Shown: piece by piece, positions 27,912-37,208 of the stretch
Layout: every line of letters starts with the position of its first letter
Position numbering within the stretch: the stretch's first letter is position 1
Source of the DNA: Acinetobacter halotolerans
GTDB lineage: Bacteria; Pseudomonadota; Gammaproteobacteria; Pseudomonadales; Moraxellaceae
Direction of reading: 5' to 3'
DNA length: 64,000 bases
NCBI RefSeq assembly: GCF_004208515.1
Contig: NZ_SGIM01000011.1
Coordinates: 62,001 to 126,000 of the forward strand
The notes under the pieces: generated by a model
Told to the model about the DNA's origin: nothing
What the model saw: the letters and a program-made list of their open reading frames with translations, nothing else
The model's database searches: none
Position numbers and translations under genes: made by a program

Positions 27912-28186
27912 GAAAATTTATCCATTAAGTTGAAAAATAAAGCTGTGGGCGAACAAGTCTTCACTCTTTACGTGTAGCACAGCATATATACGTTCTGATT
28001 AAGTCATTAAAACAGCAACTCGCTTAAATGCAATAAGCATTTACAATCTTCAAGCACTTTTAGCGGGAATTGGTTTATTGTTGTTCAATGTTTGTACATC
28101 TTTTAAAAATAGATCATTAATGGGATTGTAATTGATGAGGAATTAGGCGGTTGAACTAAAAACTCACTGAAAAACAGAGACAAGTC
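27912..28186. other. Intergenic region between divergent cpoB and ffs
   Basis: About 275 bases, AT-rich, without any reading frame I can support. It holds one small hairpin, TAAATGC (28025-28031) with GCATTTA (28037-28043), of unknown role. The rest presumably contains the cpoB promoter and sequences upstream of ffs; I see no clear protein-binding dyad. Confidence 0.5.
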
Positions 28187-28214
28187 TTGCAACTGACATA
28201 AAAATCTCTATACT
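28187..28214 (+). promoter_or_regulatory. ffs promoter
   Basis: TTGCAA, a 16-base spacer and TATACT, with the predicted start of transcription at the 5' end of the SRP RNA. Confidence 0.7.
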
Positions 28215-28225
28215 TTGTCTTGCAA

Positions 28226-28340
<115 letters not shown>

Positions 28341-28352
28341 TTTTATATCTAA

Positions 28353-28835
28353 TTATTCTTCTTCGCTCGTTCGAGCAATCGCTTTTAGAATCACATCCAT
28401 ATCAAAACCTCGATACTGTAAAAAACGAATCTGCTTTGCCTTGACTTTGGGGTCCTTCGCAATTTCTTGCCCAAATTTTTTGATCTTTAGTTGGTAGGCT
28501 TGTTCGAGCCAGTCAACCTCTCTTAATTCATCTGTAATCAGTTCGGCATCAAGTTGTTTGCTTTTTAACGCCTGTTTGATGCGTTGTAAACCTTTCCCTT
28601 TTCGAATTTGGCTTGCAAGTGTGAGTTCAGCGACACGTTGATCACTCTGATAGTTTTGTTGTGCTAATTCTGCAACTAAATCATTCACTTCTTCGGGGTT
28701 GGCTGCATATCGATTGAGTCGCTCAATCAGCTCGGCTTGGGAATAATCGCGGCGAGTCAGCAGTGCAAAGGCGTATGAACGAAGTCTTTGTCCTGTGAGG
28801 GTTTTAGGCTTATCAGATTTATGGGTGTTAAACAT
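28353..28835 (-). CDS. recX: Recombination regulator RecX
   Basis: A 160-residue three-helix-repeat protein that caps and modulates RecA filaments. Family features are LRSYAFALLTRRDYSQAELIERL near the N-terminus, a central GLQRIKQALKSKQLD, and the C-terminal KQIRFLQYRGFDMDVI. It lies directly downstream of recA, with a hairpin terminator in the 41-base gap, so its level probably depends on readthrough from recA. This is the usual way to keep RecX low. Confidence 0.93.
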   Translation of the reverse strand: MFNTHKSDKPKTLTGQRLRSYAFALLTRRDYSQAELIERLNRYAANPEEVNDLVAELAQQNYQSDQRVAELTLASQIRKGKGLQRIKQALKSKQLDAELITDELREVDWLEQAYQLKIKKFGQEIAKDPKVKAKQIRFLQYRGFDMDVILKAIARTSEEE

Positions 28836-28849
28836 TCTTTCCTCTGAAA

Positions 28850-28872
28850 TAAAAACGCCCCGAAGGGCGTTC
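28850..28872 (-). terminator. Terminator between recA and recX
   Basis: The stem AACGCCC/GGGCGTT with a four-base loop lies 5 bases after the recA stop codon and runs into a U-rich tract on the minus strand. Partial readthrough would feed recX. Confidence 0.85.
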
Positions 28873-28876
28873 TGGC

Positions 28877-29920
28877 TTAGCTTTCTAACAAATCGGGTTC
28901 TTTTTCATCTTCAGGTTGCACTGCTTCATTATTCTTGGTTAAAAGCAATTCACGAATAAGCTTTTCAATTTCTTGAGCGATAAGCGGATTTTCTTCAAAA
29001 TGACGAATCACGTTATTCTTACCTTGACCGATCTTATTGCCTTTGTATGAATACCATGCACCAGCTTTTTGGACAATTTCTTGTTGAACCGCTAGATCAA
29101 CGAGTTCACCCAATTGGTTGGTACCTTTACCATACATGATCTGGAAAACAGCTTCTCTAAAAGGTGGCGCCATTTTGTTTTTAACAACTTTGACTCTCGT
29201 TTCATTACCTGTAATTTCATCGCCTTCTTTGACTGCACCGATACGACGAATGTCTAAGCGAATAGAGGCATAGAATTTAAGCGCATTACCACCTGTTGTG
29301 GTTTCAGGGCTACCAAACATTACACCAATCTTCATACGAATTTGGTTAATGAAGATCACCATGCAGTTCGAACGTTTTGCATTACCTGTGATTTTACGTA
29401 AAGCCTGACTCATCAAACGCGCTTGTAAGCCCATGTGAGAGTCGCCCATTTCACCCTCAATTTCTGCTTTTGGAGTAAGGGCAGCAACCGAGTCGACAAC
29501 GATCATGTCAATCGCACCCGAGCGAACGAGCATGTCTGCGATTTCTAAGGCTTGTTCGCCATTGTCTGGTTGAGAAACCAGTAGGTTATCAATATCTACG
29601 CCTAGCTTGCGCGCATATTCAGGATCTAATGCATGCTCAGCATCGATAAAGGCACATGTACCGCCAGTTTTTTGACATTGTGCAATGGCTTGCAATGTCA
29701 TGGTGGTTTTACCTGATGATTCTGGACCGTAAATTTCGATGATACGGCCTTTAGGTAATCCGCCAATCCCTAATGCGATATCTAGCGTTAGAGAACCTGT
29801 AGAAACAGCTTCAACTGCTAGTACCGTATTATCGCCTAAGCGCATTACTGTATTTTTACCAAATTGTTTTTCAATTTGGCTTAACGCAGCTTGCAACGCT
29901 TTGCTTTTATTATCATCCAT
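28877..29920 (-). CDS. recA: Recombinase RecA
   Basis: A 347-residue RecA. Walker A GPESSGKT is at about 65-72; Walker B is [10 protein letters not shown]. The L1 and L2 DNA-binding loops are present (around [17 protein letters not shown] and [26 protein letters not shown]). The acidic C-terminal tail is normal. It drives strand exchange. Acinetobacter lacks a LexA of the E. coli type, and I see no E. coli-like SOS box upstream, consistent with its different damage response. The candidate -10 TATACT (30001-29996) implies a leader of about 70 bases. Confidence 0.98.
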   Translation of the reverse strand: MDDNKSKALQAALSQIEKQFGKNTVMRLGDNTVLAVEAVSTGSLTLDIALGIGGLPKGRIIEIYGPESSGKTTMTLQAIAQCQKTGGTCAFIDAEHALDPEYARKLGVDIDNLLVSQPDNGEQALEIADMLVRSGAIDMIVVDSVAALTPKAEIEGEMGDSHMGLQARLMSQALRKITGNAKRSNCMVIFINQIRMKIGVMFGSPETTTGGNALKFYASIRLDIRRIGAVKEGDEITGNETRVKVVKNKMAPPFREAVFQIMYGKGTNQLGELVDLAVQQEIVQKAGAWYSYKGNKIGQGKNNVIRHFEENPLIAQEIEKLIRELLLTKNNEAVQPEDEKEPDLLES

Positions 29921-30080
29921 CTCAAAACCTCAAAACTTTATCTTCTTAACGACTAACCCAAGTGGATGTATTGAATCTCAACTTGTTGGGACTTGAGTAT
30001 AGTGGCAGATTCTAGTTGTTTATTCTACATCGTATCTGTGTCTGTGCGACACGAGATGACGTACCCATAATTAGAAATTC

Positions 30081-30509
30081 TTACTCTTCATGGAAGGTCC
30101 ATGATTGCGTATTTTCCTGTTTAAAACGATTGATATCACGACGATCTTTCTTGCTCGGTCGATGATCTGGTCGGGCTAGATTATGCAATTTTCGCTGTGA
30201 GGCTTGCAACTCTCGTTTTTCGATACTTTCGGCTGTTTCTTCATAAAGTTGCTGAGCTATAGGTGCACCACCGCGCACGGCTGAAAGTGCTTTTACCAGT
30301 ACCGTTTTTTTCTCAAAACCTTGTTGAATGGTGAGTTGCATTCCAACACGCACATCTCTTGATACTTTGACGCGTTCATTGTTGTGATGTACTTTCCCAC
30401 CTTCTATGGCAGCTTTAGCGATTGAGCGAGTTTTAAAAAAACGTGCTGCCCAAAGCCATTTGTCAATCCGCATGGCATCCATGCTTGCTGGTTCATGCTG
30501 TTTTGGCAT
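30081..30509 (-). CDS. hslR: Heat-shock ribosome-associated RNA-binding protein Hsp15 (S4 domain)
   Basis: A 142-residue protein. The S4 RNA-binding domain occupies about 13-75 (MRIDKWLWAARFFKTRSIAKAAIEGGKV), followed by a basic C-terminal tail. In E. coli Hsp15 rescues stalled 50S subunits carrying peptidyl-tRNA. The start at 30509 overlaps the end of yrfG by 17 bases, has AGGT eight bases upstream and keeps the yrfG-hslR order of E. coli; hslO does not follow here. Confidence 0.92.
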   Translation of the reverse strand: MPKQHEPASMDAMRIDKWLWAARFFKTRSIAKAAIEGGKVHHNNERVKVSRDVRVGMQLTIQQGFEKKTVLVKALSAVRGGAPIAQQLYEETAESIEKRELQASQRKLHNLARPDHRPSKKDRRDINRFKQENTQSWTFHEE

Positions 30510-31191
30510 CTATTACCTGTGAGTTTTCAAGATAATCAAAAAGTTCAGTTAAATGGTCAAGTGCAGGGTAAGGAATCTCAGTTGCGACTCTTACACCTTT
30601 ATTACTAGAGGGCTGTAAGATACTAAATAGCTGCGTAATACCAAAATCTTCTGCACCTTTAAGCACTGCAACGGTATCATCAATAAATACCGCACGAGCA
30701 GGATCAAAAGGGTGAAGTTGTTGAAGCTTTTGCCAAAATTCGACATCTTCTTTGGCGTGGCCTAATTCTTCACTACTGATCATTAATTCAAAATAAGGGC
30801 TGAGTTGGATATTTTCAAGTTTAAGCTGTAATCCAGCCCGATCAGCATTGGTCAATAACCAACAACGATAACCTTGTGTAGTTAGTTGTTCGAGCAGTTG
30901 ATGGCAGCCAATACGTGCTTGGATTTTATCTCGATGCTCATATTGTAGTTGTAGTACATCAACACCGACTTTAGCCGTCCAATACGCCGAAGAATACCAA
31001 GATAGTGTATGCTTATGTTGGTGGTAGAATTGAAATAGTGTCTGTTGGCTTTGCTCAAGACTGCATTGATGGACTTGTGCATGACGCTCAGGCAAACAAT
31101 GATTCCAAATAAAATCATCAAAGGCTAAATCAAGTAATGTGCCGTCCATATCAAACATGATAATTGGCCGCTGTAAATCTGAATATGACAT
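30493..31191 (-). CDS. yrfG: HAD hydrolase, YrfG-like GMP/IMP nucleotidase
   Basis: A 232-residue haloacid-dehalogenase-superfamily phosphatase. Nucleophile Asp14 and acid/base Asp16 lie in MFDMDGTLLDL. The second motif is LLTNAD, and the acidic motif FIDDTVAVLKGA is near residue 187. In E. coli YrfG dephosphorylates GMP and IMP. Operon with hslR is shown by the 17-base overlap, the same pairing as in E. coli. It is divergent from cysQ with only 11 bases between the two start codons, so the cysQ promoter must lie inside this gene, or the reverse. Confidence 0.88.
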   Translation of the reverse strand: MSYSDLQRPIIMFDMDGTLLDLAFDDFIWNHCLPERHAQVHQCSLEQSQQTLFQFYHQHKHTLSWYSSAYWTAKVGVDVLQLQYEHRDKIQARIGCHQLLEQLTTQGYRCWLLTNADRAGLQLKLENIQLSPYFELMISSEELGHAKEDVEFWQKLQQLHPFDPARAVFIDDTVAVLKGAEDFGITQLFSILQPSSNKGVRVATEIPYPALDHLTELFDYLENSQVIDAKTA

Positions 31192-31202
31192 AAGGTTGAT
31201 CT

Positions 31203-32060
31203 ATGTTTATTAAAACGCTTGCCCCACAAGATCACATCATCTTGCAACTTGTTCCCATCATGGCGCAGGCTAGTCAAATATTACTGGAAGAATATCAAAA
31301 TTATTGTGCGGGTGGTGAGTTTAATATTCAGGAAAAAAGTGACGATTCTCCAGTGACACAGGCAGACTTAAAAGTAAATCACTTTATATTGAAGTGTTTA
31401 GCTGAAATTACACCTGATTTGCCTGTTTTATCAGAAGAAAGTGATTATTCAGCCCGACAAGCATGGCCGCGTTGTTGGATGCTTGATCCATTAGATGGTA
31501 CCAAAGAGTTTATTCATGAACGTGATGAATTCACGATTAATCTCAGTTTAATTGAAAATCATCAGACGACATTTGCGATCATCGCGGTGCCTTGTGAGCA
31601 AGTGATGTACATTGGTTATCATTCACAACTTCCTTATAAATATAGCTTTAGCCGCCAAGAATGGTTTCAATATCAGATTGAAGAGCATAATCATGCAGCG
31701 CCGATTCAGGTTGGGCTGAGTCATAATAGTAAAAACCCCAAATATAAAAACTTTATTGAACCTATTTTGCAGCAGCATGAAGTGATTCGTCGTGAAGCGG
31801 GGAGTGCATATAAATTTTGTATGATGCTGGAGGGTGAGATTGATATTTATCCACGATTCCATCCAACGTCAGAGTGGGATACCAGTTCAGGACAAGCCTT
31901 CTTGGAAAGTATTGGTGGTGGATTAATGACTTTGTCTGGAAAGCCATTTCAATATAATCAACGTGAAACCGTTTTGAATGGTGGTTTTATCGCTTTCAGA
32001 GATCAACACTGCAGAAATATTGCTTATGATGCGTTGAGCCATTCTGGCATTTTAGATTGA
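31203..32060 (+). CDS. cysQ: 3'(2'),5'-bisphosphate nucleotidase CysQ
   Basis: A 285-residue inositol-monophosphatase-fold phosphatase that hydrolyses PAP (adenosine 3',5'-bisphosphate), recycling the by-product of sulfate assimilation. Metal-binding motif DPLDGTKEF begins at Asp95, with LSEES upstream at about 78-82 and the late motif EWDTSSGQAFLESIGG. The family signature is complete. It may share a divergent control region with yrfG. Confidence 0.92.
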   Translation: MFIKTLAPQDHIILQLVPIMAQASQILLEEYQNYCAGGEFNIQEKSDDSPVTQADLKVNHFILKCLAEITPDLPVLSEESDYSARQAWPRCWMLDPLDGTKEFIHERDEFTINLSLIENHQTTFAIIAVPCEQVMYIGYHSQLPYKYSFSRQEWFQYQIEEHNHAAPIQVGLSHNSKNPKYKNFIEPILQQHEVIRREAGSAYKFCMMLEGEIDIYPRFHPTSEWDTSSGQAFLESIGGGLMTLSGKPFQYNQRETVLNGGFIAFRDQHCRNIAYDALSHSGILD

Positions 32061-32084
32061 GAGTTATTTGGCACATGGTATAGT
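32057..32084 (+). promoter_or_regulatory. Candidate promoter of the histidine phosphatase gene
   Basis: TTGAGA, a 16-base spacer and TATAGT, overlapping the cysQ stop codon. The predicted transcript start (about 32091) is 14 bases before the ATG. Confidence 0.45.
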
Positions 32085-32104
32085 GGAATAGATTTCATTT
32101 TTTG

Positions 32105-32845
32105 ATGTTAAATATGGCCTTGCATTTATTGCCGAAAAGTATGTTTGAAGCAATTGATCTCCTCCCGAATGCTTCAACACCAGTAACTTTATTTACTCGC
32201 CATTCTTTGCGTGAGTTACTGAGTGGGCAGGGTTTGGCAGGGTACGATCTGCAATTGACCGAATCTGGGCGTGATTTGGCTTATGCATGGGGAGAGTATT
32301 TAATTCAAAATACAGATCGCGCTATTCAACATTGTATTTCCAGCCCGATCCAGCGTTGTGTAGATACCGCCGCTTTAATGATTGAAGGTGCAGATGGGGT
32401 GCATAAAGCAATCAATACGCATACTATTGAGATTGTAGAACAGCGATTGTTGGTAGAACCAGGAAGTTTTGTATTAGATATTCAACAAGCTGCACCCTAT
32501 TTCCGTAAGCAAGGCGCATTGGGGTTCATTAATAGTTTTGTCAATAATGACTTGCCGGGAATGAAGCACCCGATAACAGGCGTATTTGATGTACTGGAAC
32601 TGCTATATCACACACATCCAACCCATCATAATGGTTTAAGCTTGGCAGTCAGCCATGACACCATTCTTGCAGCTATCATTGCTGTCATTTCAGGTAAAAA
32701 TCAAATTGAACAAACCGACTGGCCTGAGATGATGGAGGGCTTATTCGTGTGGTTTGAGGGTGAAGACTTTGCGAGCAGCAAATTGAAATGGATTTGGCGA
32801 GGTAAGCAACAAGAGTTGATCATTGAGCATTTTCAAAATAAATAA
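32105..32845 (+). CDS. Histidine phosphatase superfamily protein
   Basis: A 246-residue protein of the phosphoglycerate-mutase-like phosphatase fold. The phosphate pocket reads TRHSLRE (about 29-35), with Ser replacing the usual Gly after the catalytic Arg-His. The second arginine lies in SSPIQRCVDTA and the second histidine in VSHDTILAA. The substrate is unknown; the fold includes acid phosphatases, phytases and mutases. No signal peptide is seen. Start chosen at ATG 32105; a TTG three bases earlier and an ATG at 32114 are alternatives, none with a good ribosome-binding site. Confidence 0.8.
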   Translation: MLNMALHLLPKSMFEAIDLLPNASTPVTLFTRHSLRELLSGQGLAGYDLQLTESGRDLAYAWGEYLIQNTDRAIQHCISSPIQRCVDTAALMIEGADGVHKAINTHTIEIVEQRLLVEPGSFVLDIQQAAPYFRKQGALGFINSFVNNDLPGMKHPITGVFDVLELLYHTHPTHHNGLSLAVSHDTILAAIIAVISGKNQIEQTDWPEMMEGLFVWFEGEDFASSKLKWIWRGKQQELIIEHFQNK

Positions 32846-33045
32846 AATCTATATTTGCCGATAAGGCATCATTCGTATTTTGATAAATTTCGCATAGAAT
32901 TTTTTATCTCTTTTAAATTTAAAAATTAATTAACAGCGATAAAATTAAGCTGATATTATATATAAATATATGATTTTATTAAATTAACTATTTCACAAAA
33001 TTTATCACTAACGATAATTCATTGTATTTTAATTTGGGGAATGTG

Positions 33046-35730
33046 ATGCAATTGCGACTTAAGTATTTAACAGCTTGTCTGCTTCCAGTTATGTTGTTGG
33101 CTTGTGGTGGCGGGAGTGGGGAAACAAAAAGTGCAGGTGGGGATGATAAAAATACGCTTCCTTCTGTACTGGATAAATATCCAGAATCGACTCGGGATAT
33201 GATTGATGAGTCCACTTTGGGCTTTTATGACTATGACAAATTAGGCCAAACTCGAACTTTACGAAACGATCTAAATGGTAGTTTCGCAGCGATGGTTCAG
33301 TTTGCGCAAAACCATGTAGTCAATCCAAATAACAATGAAAAAGACTATATGCCAAGGCTGACCAGTGAAAAGGAGGCTTTGTTGCTGGTATCCCCATTAG
33401 CAGAAATGGGGGATATTCAGGCCCTAGACGCTGAAATATATTATCAAAATAAACTTTTAAGAATGATTCGTTTAATCGAGCCATCGCAAATCGCTGCATC
33501 AGATCAGTCCAATTCTGATGGACGTCCACCTGTGAGTTATTCAAAACGTGCATGGACTGCTGCTTTAAAGTGGGATGAGATTCGGGCAGGTTTAAGTATC
33601 AAAGTCATTGATCCATTCAATCAGCGAAATGGTGATCTACGTGCAGAAGATATTGACTTTGCAGCGCCTGCTGAGCTGGTTGTACAGAATATTCGATTGG
33701 GTTTGTTGACTGATCCACCGAAATCAAATGGGCATCATATGCTGCTAGCGCCTGAAAAAGCTGGAACAGATTATTTTCAGACGATTCCGGCTGCACGTAT
33801 GATCGTGACCAAATACGATGATCTCAAACTAAATAAGGTCATGGTGGCGAGTGGAGTAATTTATGATACGGCAAGTGTAACCACGGGAGATGTTTATAGT
33901 GGTGATATGCGTGAGAATACGGCTAAATCAACCTTTGGTGTCGGCATTAATTTGGCGAACTGGGGCGTGACCAGTGCATCTATGGCAAGCCAAGAGCAGC
34001 CACAACTTACTCAGAGTGTTGTGACTCACTATGCTCGTGGTAAGTATAGTAATGGTGATGTTACACATGGTTTAAGTGGTGGGAATGGTATGTTGACGTT
34101 GATTGACTCTATCGGAAATGAGTTTAGTCATGAAATTGGTCATCATTTTGGGTTGGGGCATTATCCGGGTTCGGTTGGCGATAATATGTTTTGGGCAGCT
34201 CATCACGCCGATAGCGGTTGGGGGTATATTGCCTTTAGAAATAAAATGCGTAGTAATTTAAATTGGACTACGACAAATCTGGGTGATGGTAATAATGGTG
34301 TTCCAAATTTTCTAAATAAATATGCGTATGGTTGGGACGCAATGTCTGGTGGGGGAACATCCAGCAGTATTTCCAAATATACACATTATACGGGCTATAG
34401 CACTTATTCAAAAATTCAACCTGCACTGGATCGTTACGTTTGGGATGTAAACTCTCCGACGGGTTATAAAAAATGGAACTCAACCACTCGAATGATGGAG
34501 GTTAGCCAACCTAAAACACCACGCTCATCAAATGTTTGGTACAACAGTGCTGATGGGAACTATTTAAAACCACGATTATTTGGGGTACCTGTTTATACGA
34601 TTTTGGGTGGGTATGATCCAGATAATCAGGTTGGATTGATTTATCCGGCGGCAAAAGGCAACTGGGGTAATGTGTTCAATTTGCCTCAAGTAGATCCGAG
34701 TAATACGACGGCGAATTGTTGGCTCAAGGTTGAGTTTGCTAAGGGGACTCAAAATATTGCATTAGCGCCTCAACGAGTGAATGCAAATAGCCATGCAAAT
34801 AAATTTCATATCAATCTTGCACAAAGTGACGCTCCACAAAAAGTAAATTTATATTGTAAAAGAGCCAATCAAGCAGCCACTTTACTATCGACGATAGCCA
34901 TAGACACAACGGATACATCTGTATTGGCGCCATATGTTGAAATTGGTAAGACAGTGGGATATTCAGCGCTGAGAACAATTGAACTTCCGCAATTTGAGCA
35001 AGCATTACTTGAGAATAAAGGGAAAGCTGTGGTGAGCTTATCTCCAGAGTCAAAGTTACTTTTTGATTCATATCACCCATTTAAAGAACAGCTTTCAACA
35101 GGTGCTCAAAATGAAATGTCTCGATATATTCAACAACAGGCAGTTTTACATCGTTTAAATCGTTGGATGAATCTTTACCATGAGGAACTAAACAATCTCA
35201 ATACGGAGGCAGTGAGTGCCTTTCATTTATTTGTTGAAAAGCTTGGACTGAAGAGTGATTTCAATCTGAATTCGGCTGTAACATTGATGAACCGAACGTA
35301 TTGTCTTAAAGCTGAATCACTAGAAAATGGTGAATTAAATGTATATATCAGTGGTGCTAATGGCTGTATTGGGGATGATGTTGAACAGTGGATTTATGAT
35401 GCTCTAGGCAAAATTCACAATAAAAAATATGTGGGCCAATGTTTAACAACGACAGCAGGCAATGTCATCAATCTCATGCCTTGTGGTCGTGATCTGAGCA
35501 CTCAGGTTTGGTCGATGGATTTATCATTGCAAACGATTAAGCAAACAAATCAATGTTTTGATTTGGAGGGCGGGAGTTTAATAAATCATCGTGCACGTTT
35601 AATCCGTTACACTTGTACTGGAGGTGCAAATCAAAAGTGGACGATACCTGATGTCAATCATAGTTTAATGCTTGCAGGGCTGTCTGCTAATAACTTAGCG
35701 CTTACCAAAAAACTAATGGGTAATCCTTAA
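33046..35730 (+). CDS. M66-type metallopeptidase lipoprotein with C-terminal ricin-type lectin domain
   Basis: An 894-residue predicted surface lipoprotein. The signal peptide ends in the lipobox LLAC, followed by a Gly/Ser-rich tether (CGGGSGETKSAGG), with no Asp at position +2. The zinc motif HEIGHHFGLGH lies at 362-372 and its surroundings resemble the M66 (StcE/TagA-like) mucin-cleaving metzincins. The C-terminal part (about 745-875) carries three QxW-like signatures (EQWIYD, TQVWSMD, NQKWTIP), typical of a ricin B-type sugar-binding trefoil. The start at ATG 33046 follows GGGGA; an upstream TTG is rejected. It probably cleaves or binds host or environmental glycoproteins and is a candidate type II secretion substrate. 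Confidence 0.85.
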   Translation: MQLRLKYLTACLLPVMLLACGGGSGETKSAGGDDKNTLPSVLDKYPESTRDMIDESTLGFYDYDKLGQTRTLRNDLNGSFAAMVQFAQNHVVNPNNNEKDYMPRLTSEKEALLLVSPLAEMGDIQALDAEIYYQNKLLRMIRLIEPSQIAASDQSNSDGRPPVSYSKRAWTAALKWDEIRAGLSIKVIDPFNQRNGDLRAEDIDFAAPAELVVQNIRLGLLTDPPKSNGHHMLLAPEKAGTDYFQTIPAARMIVTKYDDLKLNKVMVASGVIYDTASVTTGDVYSGDMRENTAKSTFGVGINLANWGVTSASMASQEQPQLTQSVVTHYARGKYSNGDVTHGLSGGNGMLTLIDSIGNEFSHEIGHHFGLGHYPGSVGDNMFWAAHHADSGWGYIAFRNKMRSNLNWTTTNLGDGNNGVPNFLNKYAYGWDAMSGGGTSSSISKYTHYTGYSTYSKIQPALDRYVWDVNSPTGYKKWNSTTRMMEVSQPKTPRSSNVWYNSADGNYLKPRLFGVPVYTILGGYDPDNQVGLIYPAAKGNWGNVFNLPQVDPSNTTANCWLKVEFAKGTQNIALAPQRVNANSHANKFHINLAQSDAPQKVNLYCKRANQAATLLSTIAIDTTDTSVLAPYVEIGKTVGYSALRTIELPQFEQALLENKGKAVVSLSPESKLLFDSYHPFKEQLSTGAQNEMSRYIQQQAVLHRLNRWMNLYHEELNNLNTEAVSAFHLFVEKLGLKSDFNLNSAVTLMNRTYCLKAESLENGELNVYISGANGCIGDDVEQWIYDALGKIHNKKYVGQCLTTTAGNVINLMPCGRDLSTQVWSMDLSLQTIKQTNQCFDLEGGSLINHRARLIRYTCTGGANQKWTIPDVNHSLMLAGLSANNLALTKKLMGNP

Positions 35731-35805
35731 TATCTTTAGACGTTTTTAAAATAGTAATCGATTGATATATAGATATTGAGATTACTTTTGATGATCAAGA
35801 GAAGA

Positions 35806-35835
35806 CAGGACCGATTGGAATTTCAATCGGTCCTG
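35806..35835. terminator. Strong hairpin after the M66-type peptidase gene
   Basis: A perfect 12-base stem CAGGACCGATTG/CAATCGGTCCTG around a six-base loop, 76 bases after the stop codon. No T-run follows on either strand, so it may be a 3'-end stabiliser or factor-assisted terminator rather than a classical one. Confidence 0.5.
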
Positions 35836-35917
35836 CTTATAAAAATAAAGAATTTACTTTTAAAAATAATTTTTATTCGTCATTATATGAAAATAAAAAG
35901 AGAAATTAGACACATAA

Positions 35918-37201
35918 ATGGATAAAAATATGTCATTAAACACGATTTATTTGTGGGAGCCTGAAATTTTCACAGGCAAAGTTCCCTCAGAAGATAACTC
36001 ATATCAAGTGGCATTTGAATTACATCAACAATATGGCCATATTCCTAGCCATGGGCAAACTCTACGGGCATGGCTATTTTCATTTGCGGATAAAATTTGT
36101 GATCCTCAGAACCAATCTTTTTTCCCAGCACAAACTCAACAATGGATTCAGAGCATTAAAGAAGAATTTTCGCAAAATGTCTGTGCCATTATTCAATTAG
36201 AAGCTTTAGCACAAGATGCACAGAATGATGCTGTGTACCGCGTGTTTTATGAAGCGGTACGTGAAACTGGGGTTGGTTTCTATGAGCCAAATTATAATGT
36301 ATGGGCAATTGGTGAATTACAATCGCCAGAAAATGCAGTTGAACAGATGTTACAACCTTATTTGTTAGAACCTCTTCAGCTTCAGAAAGTGACAGCATTG
36401 AATGTGCAACCTATATCAGTTTGGGAAGATGAGCACTTTCAAGCACCCAAAACGATGCCAGAGGCTGAACAACTCATACGTCAATGGTTTGAGCAGCAGA
36501 CCTACACGAAAGATTTGCAGCTTGATGTCTTTAATATCGCACACGACTTTATTTCTAACTGGGGGAATTTGGAACGTCCTGAATTAGCGTTGGATGCAGG
36601 CTACCGCTGTTTTTTGCTGACTCAAAAGCAAGCAGGTGTTTTTTATCAGTTGAAAATGGTATTAAGAAAACTAACGGTAACTCCAATGTTGTCGTTTGCA
36701 ATGGATTTTACCGATTATTTTATTCCTCAACATTTACAAGACCAGTTACCTGAACGTTTAATTTTCCGTTTACGCTCTATGGATATTCATCAACCCTCTA
36801 CATCAAGTAAGCGGTCTGAAGTGTGCTTTCCTTTGATCGGACGATGGGACAGTGAAGCGGATATTCAGGACTTTTTTAAAAATCTAAATGAGTATATCAA
36901 TTTTATATTTTTTCATTTGGGGCAAGGTAGATTAGAGACGCTACAGGCTTGGGTTTATGGGGATATGCCGTCTGATATGATAATTGATTTGGATTTTCGT
37001 TTTGAACTGATGATGATTGCTTTGAGTCAAGATGTAGAGCAATTGGAGCTGTGTTATCAGAAGCAAAAAGCATTATTCACACAGAATAAAGCTCGGGCGC
37101 ATGATTTAGGTTTATTGGAAGAAAGTTATAAGCTTTGCCAAAAGCTACTAAAGATAGTAGAAGATGAGGGAACAGCGCTACAGCCCTATATAAAAAATTA
37201 A
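35918..37201 (+). CDS. Unrecognised 427-residue protein
   Basis: I do not recognise this protein. It is soluble, with no signal peptide or membrane helix, acidic, rich in Gln and aromatic residues, and predicted mainly helical. The N-terminal 130 residues (IYLWEPEIFTGKVPSEDNSYQVAFELHQQYGHIPS and later ETGVGFYEPNYNVWAIG) look like one domain. The rest is helix-rich with a C-terminal helical hairpin (about 370-425). It starts at ATG 35918, with a second ATG four codons on. It follows the M66 lipoprotein gene on the same strand behind a hairpin; a functional link is possible but unproven. Confidence 0.6.
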   Translation: MDKNMSLNTIYLWEPEIFTGKVPSEDNSYQVAFELHQQYGHIPSHGQTLRAWLFSFADKICDPQNQSFFPAQTQQWIQSIKEEFSQNVCAIIQLEALAQDAQNDAVYRVFYEAVRETGVGFYEPNYNVWAIGELQSPENAVEQMLQPYLLEPLQLQKVTALNVQPISVWEDEHFQAPKTMPEAEQLIRQWFEQQTYTKDLQLDVFNIAHDFISNWGNLERPELALDAGYRCFLLTQKQAGVFYQLKMVLRKLTVTPMLSFAMDFTDYFIPQHLQDQLPERLIFRLRSMDIHQPSTSSKRSEVCFPLIGRWDSEADIQDFFKNLNEYINFIFFHLGQGRLETLQAWVYGDMPSDMIIDLDFRFELMMIALSQDVEQLELCYQKQKALFTQNKARAHDLGLLEESYKLCQKLLKIVEDEGTALQPYIKN

Positions 37202-37208
37202 AGACAAT

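Noticed and set aside
29921-30080. LexA/SOS box upstream of recA
   Set aside because: No E. coli-type CTGT-N8-ACAG palindrome is present, consistent with the absence of a standard LexA in this genus.
33022-33045. TTG start for the M66-type lipoprotein
   Set aside because: ATG 33046 follows GGGGA and begins a standard lipoprotein signal peptide.
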